A stretch of DNA of 64,000 nucleotides, taken from NCBI GenBank assembly GCA_049792815.1, contig JBARBG010000160.1, positions 55,211-119,210 of the forward strand, given 5' to 3'. Shown here piece by piece: positions 51,001-58,920 of this stretch; the stretch's first letter is position 1, and each line of letters begins with the position of its first letter. The translations under genes were made by a program, and so were the position numbers. The notes beneath the pieces were generated by a model. That model was not told where the DNA came from and did no database searches. It saw only the letters and a program-made list of their open reading frames with translations. This DNA comes from DAIDKA01 sp049792815. GTDB lineage: Bacteria > Pseudomonadota > Gammaproteobacteria > Steroidobacterales > Steroidobacteraceae.

Positions 51001-51028
51001 CGGGCCAGGTAGGTATGCCTATGGCCCG
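51001..51028 (-). promoter_or_regulatory. bulged hairpin in the TonB receptor leader
   Basis: CGGGCCA (51001-51007) pairs with TGGCCCG (51022-51028), and TAGG (51010-51013) pairs with CCTA (51018-51021), leaving a GG bulge and a TATG loop. This is an 11-bp stem about 42 bases before the receptor ATG on its own strand, between it and the DUF6152 gene. There is no U-tract, so a leader or processing structure is more likely than a terminator. Confidence 0.5.
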
Positions 51029-51050
51029 GATTGCGCGACAACGGTATCTT

Positions 51051-51425
51051 TCATGGCATTGACAATTGCCAGGTGAGCTTCTTACCGTCCGCCAGGGTCG
51101 CAGCGACCAACATGCCGCCTGGTGCGTTGTCCCGACGCGGGTGGTAGTCAATGGTCACCTTGTCGCCTGACTTTAACGAGGCGTCGGACCAGCCCTTGCG
51201 CCTCATGGCCTGCACTGAGCCGCCTTCAAAGACATTCACATCGATGCGGCCACTGGGCCCGATCACTTCGAGGTAGACCAAGGCATGGGGATTGGCCCAC
51301 AGGAATTCCTTGACCGTACCTGGCACTGACGCGAGCTTATTTTGATCAAATGCCGCCTCGGCATGGTGGGCCGTAACGTAAGACGTGTAGAGAAGCATAG
51401 GAACAAGTGCCTTCCAGATCTTCAT
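51051..51425 (-). CDS. exported DUF6152 protein
   Basis: A 124-residue exported protein starting at 51425 (MKIWKALVPMLLYTSYVTAHH). Conserved features of the family are HHAEAAFDQNKLASVPGTVKEFLWANPHALVYLEV and GDKVTIDYHPRRDNAPGGMLVAA. The function is unknown. Members often occur next to c-type haem proteins and TonB receptors. It sits between the two in this cluster, 28 bases after the haem protein gene. Confidence 0.85.
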   Translation of the reverse strand: MKIWKALVPMLLYTSYVTAHHAEAAFDQNKLASVPGTVKEFLWANPHALVYLEVIGPSGRIDVNVFEGGSVQAMRRKGWSDASLKSGDKVTIDYHPRRDNAPGGMLVAATLADGKKLTWQLSMP

Positions 51426-51453
51426 GGAACCATCCTGACAGGGCACAGCATAT

Positions 51454-52920
51454 CTAGGGTTGCCGCACAGAGGTCGGCCGTCGGCCCGCTGCAAAGCGGG
51501 CAAAGTCCGGCTTGGTGGCCGTCAGGATTTCCATGATGGCCTGGCGATCGGCCGCCGAGAGCTTCGACAACGGACCGTGCACATCCCGTCCACTGAGGAT
51601 GTCTGCGAACCGTCCGTAGACGTAATCCCTGACATAGTCGGGTAGCTCGTCAAAGGCGGGTGAATAGACCAGGTAGCTCAAGGGGTACTTGAACAACCGC
51701 GTTCTCAGATCCAGGTCCCGCAATGAGCGCCCGGCCTTGTCCCGCGGCCCCTGCGCCTGAAACCAGGTATCGAAGCCAGAGGTGCTGGCCACGGTATCGG
51801 TCAGCGGCGCCGCGTTCGCAAACAGCATCGCCTGAACCAGCGGTTCACTCAGCTGCTGCATCCACGCTTCGGTCTTCGGATTCAACCGATTGTGCATGGC
51901 CACCACAACCGAAGCTGCGTTGAACTCGCGAGCAATTCTTGATCGCGCCTTGAAATTGATGCGCGTGATCAAGTTGTACACCGTGGCTTGGTGCTCGAAC
52001 ACGAGCAGCGCCACGATGTCGCTCTTGTCCGTGAGATAGGGGTGCGTATCAAGCAAGGCGGCCAGCGAGAGAACATTCCCGCGTCGCACCAGATCCATGT
52101 TATCGAGCTCGCCCACCGTGCGAACCTGGAGGTTACCCAGGTGTACTTGACTGCCCTGGCGTCCGCTCACGTACCAGCCGCCCCAGCGGATCCCGAGCGG
52201 CGTCTGATCGGTTACCTCGCTGGCGGCAATGGGCTTCAGAGTCAGGCCGTTCACGTCAACATAACTGGATGTCACCCGGAACATGGGTACTCCGCCGCCC
52301 TGCAGAGCGAATTTGTCGTGGCAATCCAGGCAGCGCAGAATCTCTCTGCCGAAGGCCGGCGGCGTGTCCTTCTGGTTTATCATGGTGTAAAACACCGGAC
52401 CCAGCTCGCTGTCCATGGTCACAAACTCGAGCAGCCCGACGGCCTGCACCCAGGCTGCATAGGTATCATCATTGAAGTAGATCGCGCGCGGCGTGGAGGC
52501 GTTCACCCACTCCACCTGCAGACTCGACTTTGAATACACCAGTAACTGCGAACTCGGATTGATCCGGAGATGCGTCAGTACCGAATCCAAGTAGCCGCGC
52601 CGTGCCTTGAATTCGAGCTTGGTCTCTCCGCGCAGCAGCTGCCTCTGCAGGCGTGCGATTGGATTGCTCATCGGCATGGCCGAATAGCCAATCACCGGAT
52701 ACTCCGAGTCATAGATCAGGGCCGACATCCGAGACTGTGGTGGCGGCCCCTCCTGCACCGGCGGGTAGAGGTCGGCAGGTGTCGCCGGGACACTCGCGTC
52801 GGCCGACTGACCATGTCCGGTGTGCAGTAAGCCGAAGGCCGCCGCCACTGCCCACCAGCGCGACCGACCGCGGCCCGCAGCCGCGATCGGCGCTGAGCGC
52901 AGCCGGCTATTTGGGGTCAT
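51454..52920 (-). CDS. exported single-heme c-type protein of unknown function
   Basis: A 488-residue exported protein. The start at 52920 has AGGAGCGG before it; the signal region includes RWWAVAAAFGLLHTGHGQ. One CXXCH motif, CLDCH near residue 196, in FGREILRCLDCHDKFALQGG, would bind heme c if the protein passes the ccm pathway. The rest is not a standard cytochrome fold: conserved-looking parts include FNDDTYAAWVQAVGLLEFVT and RTRLFKYPLSYLVYSPAFDELP. Similar proteins are known from Acidobacteria and proteobacteria without function. It starts the probable three-gene operon. Confidence 0.75.
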   Translation of the reverse strand: MTPNSRLRSAPIAAAGRGRSRWWAVAAAFGLLHTGHGQSADASVPATPADLYPPVQEGPPPQSRMSALIYDSEYPVIGYSAMPMSNPIARLQRQLLRGETKLEFKARRGYLDSVLTHLRINPSSQLLVYSKSSLQVEWVNASTPRAIYFNDDTYAAWVQAVGLLEFVTMDSELGPVFYTMINQKDTPPAFGREILRCLDCHDKFALQGGGVPMFRVTSSYVDVNGLTLKPIAASEVTDQTPLGIRWGGWYVSGRQGSQVHLGNLQVRTVGELDNMDLVRRGNVLSLAALLDTHPYLTDKSDIVALLVFEHQATVYNLITRINFKARSRIAREFNAASVVVAMHNRLNPKTEAWMQQLSEPLVQAMLFANAAPLTDTVASTSGFDTWFQAQGPRDKAGRSLRDLDLRTRLFKYPLSYLVYSPAFDELPDYVRDYVYGRFADILSGRDVHGPLSKLSAADRQAIMEILTATKPDFARFAAGRRPTSVRQP

Positions 52921-53428
52921 ACCGCTCCTGCCTTCTAGGATCATCCTGTCCGGATGCTACGCGCAACGCACACCGAAGTAAGGAGCGGATAGTACGTAGA
53001 GTCGAGTGGCACTGAGTTTGGCCGACCGCGACACGCGGTGTTTGGATCGTCGCATGCCCGCCAAGTGAGGTGCGGCGACCACAGCGGGCGCGAAGCTGTT
53101 TGATCCAGCCTAAATGCGATCCCACCATGAGGAGCGATCCTCGCACCCCGTGCCGTTCCCGACTTTCCAGATCGTAGTCTGGCCAAAGATTCGTGGGCTC
53201 CTCCTGATGGCAGTCGCAGTTGACGCAGTAGTCGACAATGAAATCGACCAGCCCAAAAGTCCCGCGTCCTACCGAGCGGATGGGGAGAGTCACATATCCA
53301 GTCCAATGCATCATAACCGTGAACCGCCGTTGGACCCACCAGGTAAAGACCGAAAAATTGCGCCCCTCGAACGGTACGAGGGGCGCATCCAGCGGCCGCC
53401 GCAGCCAGCACTCCGATTGTCAGAGGCG
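52921..53428. other. 508-bp stretch without a convincing gene
   Basis: No intact gene is supported between the haem protein and the BON gene. On the minus strand an open frame from 53314 reads MMHWTGYVTLPIRS and later GLVDFIVDYCVNCDCHQEE, and another frame (53432-52941) opens with a hydrophobic stretch, MTPLTIGVLAAAAAG. Neither has a good ribosome binding site or known motif, and their regions overlap in different frames. This could be a decayed gene or a leader. The right part contains no symmetric element I could find. Confidence 0.5.
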
Positions 53429-54079
53429 TCAATAGACCGTTATGCGGTTATCGACACTGGCCACCCCAGGGGCTGCCCACGCCGCCTGGGTGGCGTCCTC
53501 ATGCTCCTGCCAAGAGTGGACATTCCCCTTGAGGGTGACGGTGGAGTTCTCCGCTTTCACTTCGATGTCCTTGGCGTCCAAAAGCGCATGACGCTTGAAT
53601 GCGTCTTCAATCTTCTGCTTCACATCGCCCACTGTGATCTGTGGAGCCACGGTGATGGCGTTCGTGATCCCTTTGACACCCATGAGGTTACGAATGGCAT
53701 CTTCGGCCGAGGCCTTCTGATAACCAAAACTCACCTTGCCGTTGAGAGTCACCCATCCTTCTCTGACAACGGGCGTAATAGGTGCGTCACTTATGGCGAC
53801 ATGCCACCGCAGCGCATTCGCAGCCGCCGCCGCGATGTCGGTATCGGTACGCACACCCGTCGCCGGCATCGCGACTTGAAGCTCGTTGGCAATGGCTCGT
53901 ACGCCCTTCACCCGCTTGGCAACATCCTCGGCCGTCCAACGACTCGAGTAATGCGGCACTTCACCCGTGAGCGTGACCACGCCGTCATTGACGATGACGG
54001 CAATCTTCTTCTCATCCACACCGGGTTCCCACTGCAACTCCAGTTCCACATCACGCCGAATGTTTGCATCGGTTTTCAT
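53429..54079 (-). CDS. triple BON-domain protein (left paralogue)
   Basis: A 216-residue cytoplasmic protein with three BON domains in tandem. The start at 54079 follows an AGGAGAG site. The repeats start with MKTDANIRRDVELELQWEPG, RTDTDIAAAAANALRWHVAI and VGDVKQKIEDAFKRHALLDA, each ending in a V-LxG-V strand pattern. There is no signal peptide, unlike OsmY. BON domains bind phospholipid or membranes and occur in stress proteins. It closely resembles the BON protein at 62490-63146 on the far side of the ATPase operon. Confidence 0.87.
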   Translation of the reverse strand: MKTDANIRRDVELELQWEPGVDEKKIAVIVNDGVVTLTGEVPHYSSRWTAEDVAKRVKGVRAIANELQVAMPATGVRTDTDIAAAAANALRWHVAISDAPITPVVREGWVTLNGKVSFGYQKASAEDAIRNLMGVKGITNAITVAPQITVGDVKQKIEDAFKRHALLDAKDIEVKAENSTVTLKGNVHSWQEHEDATQAAWAAPGVASVDNRITVY

Positions 54080-54155
54080 CGGTCTCTCTCCTATCAGATT
54101 TGGACACTTTTCAGCGTGGCGCAACGGCGCGGTTCCCGCCATTCGTGTTTTCCGC

Positions 54156-54200
54156 AATACCCTGGCGAGGGTATTTCGCCAAGGATGATCCTTACGGCGA
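54156..54200. promoter_or_regulatory. nested, mutually exclusive inverted repeats upstream of DUF302 gene
   Basis: Three pairings are visible. (1) AATACCC (54156-54162) with GGGTATT (54169-54175). (2) TGGCGA (54163-54168) with TCGCCA (54176-54181). (3) TCGCCAAGGA (54176-54185) with TCCTT (54189-54193) and GGCGA (54196-54200), with a two-base AC bulge. Pairings 1 and 3 can coexist side by side; pairing 2 excludes both. It lies 39-83 bases before the DUF302 start and 77 bases from the divergent BON start. Confidence 0.6.
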
Positions 54201-54238
54201 CAATCGCTCATTCAAGCGCCGCCGCGGAGAGGACTTAG

Positions 54239-54631
54239 ATGAGCTACTACTTGGGCAAAACAGTTTCCGGACCCTTCGATACGGTCGTGTCGTCAGTTCT
54301 TACCCAACTCAAGGCCCGCGGCTTTGGGGTGCTCTGCGACATCGACGTTCAGGCCACGCTCAAAGCAAAGCTTGGCGTGGACTCGCCGAAATACCGCATT
54401 CTTGGCGCCTGCAATCCCCGCTTCGCGCATGAGGCCTTGCAGCTCGAAGAACGCCTCGGCGTGCTGCTGCCTTGCAATGTCATTGTGCGCGAGACCCCGG
54501 ATCACCAGATTGAGGTCGCCAGCATCGATCCGGTGTCCTCCCTCGAGCGCACGGGCAATCCGGCACTGAATACCCTGGCCGCCGAAGTCCGACGCCTGCT
54601 GGCAGATGCCATTGAACAGGTGGGAACCTAG
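54239..54631 (+). CDS. DUF302-domain protein
   Basis: A 130-residue protein of the DUF302 family, with the usual start MSYYLGKTVSGPFDTVVSSV and core GFGVLCDIDVQATLKAKLG, YRILGACNPRFAHEALQLE and GVLLPCNVIVRE. Members are small, cytoplasmic or secreted, of unproven function; they are frequent next to stress and redox genes in proteobacteria and archaea. A GGAGAGG site precedes the start. The next gene follows after 2 bases. Confidence 0.88.
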   Translation: MSYYLGKTVSGPFDTVVSSVLTQLKARGFGVLCDIDVQATLKAKLGVDSPKYRILGACNPRFAHEALQLEERLGVLLPCNVIVRETPDHQIEVASIDPVSSLERTGNPALNTLAAEVRRLLADAIEQVGT

Positions 54632-54633
54632 TC

Positions 54634-55074
54634 ATGCATCCGTATCCGCACACCTACACCGCAGTCGCGACCGGCGTCCCGACCGGGCTCGTGGCCATAC
54701 GCTCCCCACAGTTGCCGCAGCTTCAGACCGCGCCGCCTCCGGAATTCGATGGGCCCGGAGGCGTGTGGTCACCGGAGTCGCTGCTTTGTGCCGCAATCGC
54801 TGACTGTTTCATCCTGACATTCCGGGCCGTGAGCCGCGCGGCGCGCTTGAACTGGCTGCACCTGGATTGCCAAGTGCTCGGCGTACTGGAGCAAGTCGAC
54901 AAAGCCGCTCAGTTCACCGAGTTTACGACCAGCGTGACACTCGTTGTACCGCCTGGGACGGCCGTGGCGGCCACACGGGCGCTGGTTCAGCAAGCAGAAC
55001 GTGGCTGTCTGATCGCCAACTCCTTACGGGGCGCCCGTACCCTCACGATCGAGATCATTACCAGCCAGCCATGA
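54634..55074 (+). CDS. OsmC/Ohr-family protein
   Basis: A 146-residue OsmC-fold protein with the two active-site cysteines in LLCAAIADCFILTFRAVS and QQAERGCLIANSLRGA. OsmC-family enzymes reduce organic and hydrogen peroxides with a redox-active cysteine pair. The N-terminus is of the OsmC-like (YhfA-type) variety, not classical Ohr. It lies directly behind the DUF302 gene and before the Nudix gene; together they read as one small stress operon. Confidence 0.85.
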   Translation: MHPYPHTYTAVATGVPTGLVAIRSPQLPQLQTAPPPEFDGPGGVWSPESLLCAAIADCFILTFRAVSRAARLNWLHLDCQVLGVLEQVDKAAQFTEFTTSVTLVVPPGTAVAATRALVQQAERGCLIANSLRGARTLTIEIITSQP

Positions 55075-55087
55075 ATGGTATTAAGAG

Positions 55088-55591
55088 TTGAGGCCCCTGT
55101 CAGTGGTTACCAGTGCGGGTTTGTTGCTGTATCGCCGGCGCGACTCTTTCGTGGAAGTCTTTCTCGTCCACCCGGGAGGACCCTACTGGGCCGGGAAAGA
55201 CGAGGCGGCCTGGTCGGTGCCGAAGGGGGTCGTTAACCCTCATGAAGAGGAACTGGCGTGCGCGCAGCGCGAATTCCAGGAAGAGACCGGATTTGATCTT
55301 CCGGGCGGGGGTCCTGTTCATGATCTTGGAACGTTCCGGCAACCCAGCGGCAAACGATTGCACGTCTGGGCGGTCGCGGGCGACTGTAATCCGGCGGATG
55401 TGAGCAGCAATTCCTTCCAGCTGGAGTGGCCGCCGAAATCGGGTCGCAGCGCCGCGTTCCCCGAGGTGGATCGGGCCGGCTGGTTTGATCAGCAGCAGGC
55501 GCTGCGCAAGATCACGCGCGGTCAGCGTCCCATCATCGAGGAATTCTATCTCGACCTGATCCCGATGCCGCCGGGTCACGTTTTTCAATAG
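55088..55591 (+). CDS. Nudix hydrolase
   Basis: A 167-residue Nudix enzyme. The Nudix box is GVVNPHEEELACAQREFQEETGF (first half GVVNPHEEE, catalytic REFQEETGF). The start is TTG 55088 by context; GTG 55103 is an alternative and matches the family start (VVTSAGLLLYRRR). The C-terminus FYLDLIPMPPGH is conserved in a group of NUDIX proteins of unknown substrate. It follows the OsmC gene by 13 bases. Confidence 0.85.
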   Translation: MRPLSVVTSAGLLLYRRRDSFVEVFLVHPGGPYWAGKDEAAWSVPKGVVNPHEEELACAQREFQEETGFDLPGGGPVHDLGTFRQPSGKRLHVWAVAGDCNPADVSSNSFQLEWPPKSGRSAAFPEVDRAGWFDQQQALRKITRGQRPIIEEFYLDLIPMPPGHVFQ

Positions 55592-55721
55592 GAACAATCT
55601 GCGTCTTTCACGTGCCGCGCTCTGCGGCCTCATAGGTATTTTCGCGGATGTGCGCTTGGTGCGCGGGCGCGCATGCTTGCGATGCGCGATGTCTCGCCCC
55701 TGCCTTTGATTATCAGGGCCG

Positions 55722-55750
55722 TTTACAGTCATCAGCCGTAGATCTATACG
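55722..55750 (+). promoter_or_regulatory. candidate sigma-70 promoter of the N-ATPase operon
   Basis: TTTACA (55722-55727) and TATACG (55745-55750) are 17 bases apart. Transcription would begin near 55757, giving a leader of about 26 bases before the atpD ATG. The upstream Nudix gene has no obvious terminator, so read-through is possible. Confidence 0.5.
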
Positions 55751-55782
55751 CACAGCGGATATTCAAGGCGGGATGATTGAAC

Positions 55783-57234
55783 ATGAGCGAACCGGAGTCA
55801 GTAGAGGCCCCCTTCCTCGGCGCGGTGGTCGCGGTGCGGGGCAGTGTCGTGGATGTCCGGTTCGAAAATCACCTGCCGGCGATTCACTCGGTCCTGCTCG
55901 CCGGAGCGGACCGAAAGATCATCATCGAAGTGCTGGCACAGCAAGACTCGCGTCACGTGCGTGGGATTGCCTTGACCCCAACGCAGGGCCTCGCTCGAGG
56001 CATGACGGTGCAGGACACGCGTGGCCCATTGCGGGCCCCCGTGGGAAACGCAGTCCTGTCGCGCATGTTCGACGTGTTTGGCCGGACCATAGACCGCGAG
56101 GCCGGGCTCTCCCAAGTCGAATGGCGTTCCGTGCACCGGGCGCCGCCGCCGCTCGCGCGCCGCTCGACTCAGTCGGAAGTCTTCGAGACCGGTATCAAAG
56201 TCATCGATGTCCTCATGCCCCTGGAGCGCGGCGGTAAAGCCGGACTCTTCGGCGGCGCGGGGGTCGGCAAGACCGTGCTGCTGACGGAAATGATTCACAA
56301 CATGATCGGACACCACGAGGGCGTCAGCATATTCTGTGGCATTGGCGAACGCTGTCGAGAAGGCGAGGAACTCTACAACGCCATGAAGGAAGCTGGAGTG
56401 CTGCCCAACATGGTAATGGTCTTCGGCCAAATGAACGAGCCGCCAGGGGCGCGGTTCCGGGTCGGGCATGCGGCGCTGACCATGGCCGAGTACTTCCGCG
56501 ACGATGAGCACCGCGATGTACTGCTGCTGGTCGATAATATCTTTCGCTTCATTCAGGCCGGAATGGAGGTCTCCGGCCTTATGGGGCAGATGCCATCGCG
56601 GCTGGGCTACCAGCCCACCATGGGCACTGAGCTCTCCGGTTTGGAGGAGCGCATCGCCAACACAGATACCGGTGCCATCACCTCCATTCAGGCAGTGTAT
56701 GTGCCGGCGGATGATTTCACTGACCCGGCGGCAGTGCACACTTTCTCGCATCTATCCGCATCGATCGTGCTTTCGCGCAAGCGCGCCAGTGAGGGGCTAT
56801 TCCCGGCCATCGATCCGTTGCAATCCAGCTCCAGAATGGCCACGCCCGGCATCGTCGGGCAGCGTCATTACGAGCTGGCGCAGGCCGTCCGCCGCACTCT
56901 CGCACAGTACGCCGAACTGAAGGACATCATTGCCATGCTCGGCCTCGAGCAGCTCTCACCTGAAGACCGTAACGTGGTCGTGCGTGCCCGGCGACTCGAG
57001 CGCTTTCTCACTCAACCGTTCTTCACGACCGAGCAGTTCACGGGACTCAAAGGCAAACTGGTGCCGCTCAAGGATGCGCTGGATGGCTGCGAGCGCATCC
57101 TGAATGGCGAATTCAAGGACCATCCGGAAAGCGCCCTCTACATGATCGGACCCATCGGCGATGCGAAAGTGAAGCCAAGCGAGGCCAATGCCGTAACTGC
57201 CCCCGCTGTGCCCGAGGTCATCCATGAATCTTAA
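55783..57234 (+). CDS. atpD: N-ATPase F1 subunit beta
   Basis: A 483-residue catalytic beta subunit. I start at ATG 55783; TTG 55777 is possible. It has the N-terminal beta-barrel (GAVVAVRGSVVDVRF), Walker A GGAGVGKTVLL, the catalytic-Glu loop GIGERCREGEELY, Walker B DVLLLVDNIFRF and the SRxP-like motif MPSRLGYQPTM. It is first in an operon ordered D-C-Q-R-B-E-F-A-G, unlike normal F-ATPases (I-B-E-F-H-A-G-D-C). This order and the associated Q and R genes mark the N-ATPase group. Confidence 0.95.
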   Translation: MSEPESVEAPFLGAVVAVRGSVVDVRFENHLPAIHSVLLAGADRKIIIEVLAQQDSRHVRGIALTPTQGLARGMTVQDTRGPLRAPVGNAVLSRMFDVFGRTIDREAGLSQVEWRSVHRAPPPLARRSTQSEVFETGIKVIDVLMPLERGGKAGLFGGAGVGKTVLLTEMIHNMIGHHEGVSIFCGIGERCREGEELYNAMKEAGVLPNMVMVFGQMNEPPGARFRVGHAALTMAEYFRDDEHRDVLLLVDNIFRFIQAGMEVSGLMGQMPSRLGYQPTMGTELSGLEERIANTDTGAITSIQAVYVPADDFTDPAAVHTFSHLSASIVLSRKRASEGLFPAIDPLQSSSRMATPGIVGQRHYELAQAVRRTLAQYAELKDIIAMLGLEQLSPEDRNVVVRARRLERFLTQPFFTTEQFTGLKGKLVPLKDALDGCERILNGEFKDHPESALYMIGPIGDAKVKPSEANAVTAPAVPEVIHES

Positions 57235-57616
57235 GGTGCTGCTGCCATACCGGATCTTTCTGGTCAAACCCGGCGTGCTGCGGATTGTCGCCGAAACACC
57301 TGATGGCTCCTTTGGGCTGCTGCCGCATCGCCTGGACTGTATAGCACCGCTGGCGCCGGGGATTCTGACCTACGAAACCGAGTCCGAGGGTGAAGTGTTC
57401 ATTGCCGTGGATGAAGGAGTGCTCGTAAAGACCGGTCCGGAAGTGCTGGTATCGGTGCGCCGCGCCTTAGGCGGCCCTGATCTTGGCCAATTGCGCCAGG
57501 CCGTGGAGCGAGAGTTTCTGACCTTGGATGATCGCGAGCAAAGCGTGCGCTCAATCCTGGCAAAAATGGAAAGCGATCTCATCCGTCGCATGGCGAGCTT
57601 TCACCGTGACCGATGA
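57224..57616 (+). CDS. atpC: N-ATPase F1 subunit epsilon
   Basis: A 130-residue epsilon subunit with the N-terminal beta-sandwich (LKVLLPYRIFLVKPGVLRIVAETPDGSFGLLPH), which is the standard ATP-synthase epsilon signature, and a helical C-terminus. The start overlaps the atpD stop by 11 bases. It connects the gamma subunit to the c-ring. Confidence 0.9.
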   Translation: MNLKVLLPYRIFLVKPGVLRIVAETPDGSFGLLPHRLDCIAPLAPGILTYETESEGEVFIAVDEGVLVKTGPEVLVSVRRALGGPDLGQLRQAVEREFLTLDDREQSVRSILAKMESDLIRRMASFHRDR

Positions 57617-57944
57617 TCCGCAAGTGAAGGCAGTGAAGCTCCCTCCCTCGCTCGGTCAGCAGGTTGGCGCGAAGGAGCACCGCAAGCTCAAGGCGCGGCG
57701 CCACGGGGCACAGGGCGTCTGGTTCGGCTTGGGCATGATGGGGTTGATTGGCTGGTCGGTGGTGGTGCCAACCCTGCTCGGGGCGGCACTTGGTATCTGG
57801 CTGGACCATCATCATGCGGGAAAGCATGCCTGGACGCTGGCACTGTTGGTGGCCGGACTGACTCTCGGTTGCTTCAACGCCTGGCACTGGGTGGCCAGGG
57901 AAGACCAGCAGATTCGGCAAGAACAGGAGAATGGCAATGAGTGA
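57606..57944 (+). CDS. atpQ: N-ATPase accessory membrane protein AtpQ (AtpI/AtpZ-like)
   Basis: A 112-residue protein with two hydrophobic helices (GVWFGLGMMGLIGWSVVVPTLLGAALGIWL and WTLALLVAGLTLGCFNAWHWV). GTG 57606 overlaps the end of atpC. Helix residues such as GLGMMGLIGWSVV match the AtpI/AtpZ group thought to help c-ring assembly. The atpQ name is the operon convention for N-ATPases. It is followed by atpR with an overlap of about 14 bases. Confidence 0.82.
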   Translation: MTDDPQVKAVKLPPSLGQQVGAKEHRKLKARRHGAQGVWFGLGMMGLIGWSVVVPTLLGAALGIWLDHHHAGKHAWTLALLVAGLTLGCFNAWHWVAREDQQIRQEQENGNE

Positions 57945-58245
57945 ATTCCTGTTCCTGTCTGCGGCCCTGCTGGGCGGCCTGCTGCTGGGTGGCTTCTTCT
58001 TCGGCGGCCTGTGGTGGACGGTCAGCCGGGGAATGGCCTCCGCTCGGCCGGCGTTGTGGTTCCTGGGCAGCCTGCTGCTGCGCATGGGCGTCACGATGGC
58101 CGGATTCTATGTCCTCGGGCGCGAGGATTGGCGACGCTGGCTGCTGTGTCTCGCAGGTTTCATCAGCGCACGCCTGATCATGAATTTCCTGCCGCGGCCG
58201 ACACACCTTCGGGACCACCGCACGGAGCGCGGCTATGCGCCTTAG
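57931..58245 (+). CDS. atpR: N-ATPase subunit AtpR
   Basis: A 104-residue membrane protein with three hydrophobic helices (SEFLFLSAALLGGLLLGGFFFGGLWWTV; ALWFLGSLLLRMGVTMAGFYVLG; RWLLCLAGFISARLIM). Its second helix has Arg in LLLRMG, and the third Arg in SARLIM. AtpR is only found in N-ATPase operons, where membrane arginines are thought to interact with the extra carboxylate of the c-ring. The next start overlaps by 11 bases. Confidence 0.85.
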   Translation: MAMSEFLFLSAALLGGLLLGGFFFGGLWWTVSRGMASARPALWFLGSLLLRMGVTMAGFYVLGREDWRRWLLCLAGFISARLIMNFLPRPTHLRDHRTERGYAP

Positions 58246-58906
58246 TCCGGATGAAATGATCTTCTGGCAGCACGGGCTCATCAAGCTCAACGGCACGATT
58301 GTGTTCACCTGGGGGCTGATGCTGGTACTGGCCATTGGCTCCAAGCTCATTACGCGCCATCTCACCACCGACCTGAAACGCTCCAATTGGCAAAACCTGC
58401 TGGAAATCGTGGTCACCGGTATCGCCAAACAGATCGAAGACGTGGGTCTCAACCGTCCTAATACCTACATCGCATTTTTGGGCACGCTCTTCCTGTTCAT
58501 TGCCCTGGCCAGCCTCTGCACCGTCCTTCCCGGCTACGAACCTCCGACGGGGTCGCTGTCCACCACTGCGGCGCTGGCGCTGTGCGTGCTGGTGGCCGTG
58601 CCGTTATTCGGCATCAAGGAGCAAGGACTCTGGGGCTACCTGAAATCCTACGCGCAACCCACCCTCATCATGCTGCCGTTCAACATCATCAGTGAACTTT
58701 CGCGCACCCTTGCCCTGGCAGTGCGCCTGTTCGGCAACATGATGAGCGGCGCAATGATTCTCGCGATCCTGCTTACCATCACACCCTTTCTTTTCCCCAT
58801 CGCCATGAGCGTACTGGGGCTGCTCACCGGCATGGTACAGGCTTACATCTTCAGCATTCTGGCCGCGGTCTACATCGCAGCCGCAACCCGCACGAAAAGA
58901 CGCTAA
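58235..58906 (+). CDS. atpB: N-ATPase Fo subunit a
   Basis: A 223-residue membrane subunit with the essential arginine R164 in SRTLALAVRLFGNMMSG. The Glu that follows the GNM motif in E. coli is not present (GNMMSGAMIL), as in other N-type subunits. Five or more helices are visible. It forms the half-channels for H+ or Na+ translocation together with the c-ring. Confidence 0.94.
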   Translation: MRLSPDEMIFWQHGLIKLNGTIVFTWGLMLVLAIGSKLITRHLTTDLKRSNWQNLLEIVVTGIAKQIEDVGLNRPNTYIAFLGTLFLFIALASLCTVLPGYEPPTGSLSTTAALALCVLVAVPLFGIKEQGLWGYLKSYAQPTLIMLPFNIISELSRTLALAVRLFGNMMSGAMILAILLTITPFLFPIAMSVLGLLTGMVQAYIFSILAAVYIAAATRTKRR

Positions 58907-58920
58907 CAAGTGGAGACACC

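Noticed and set aside
53114..54238. 374-codon plus-strand frame across the BON gene and the gap before it
   Set aside because: It runs opposite the BON gene and through the inverted-repeat region up to the DUF302 start. Its composition is atypical and it lacks motifs.
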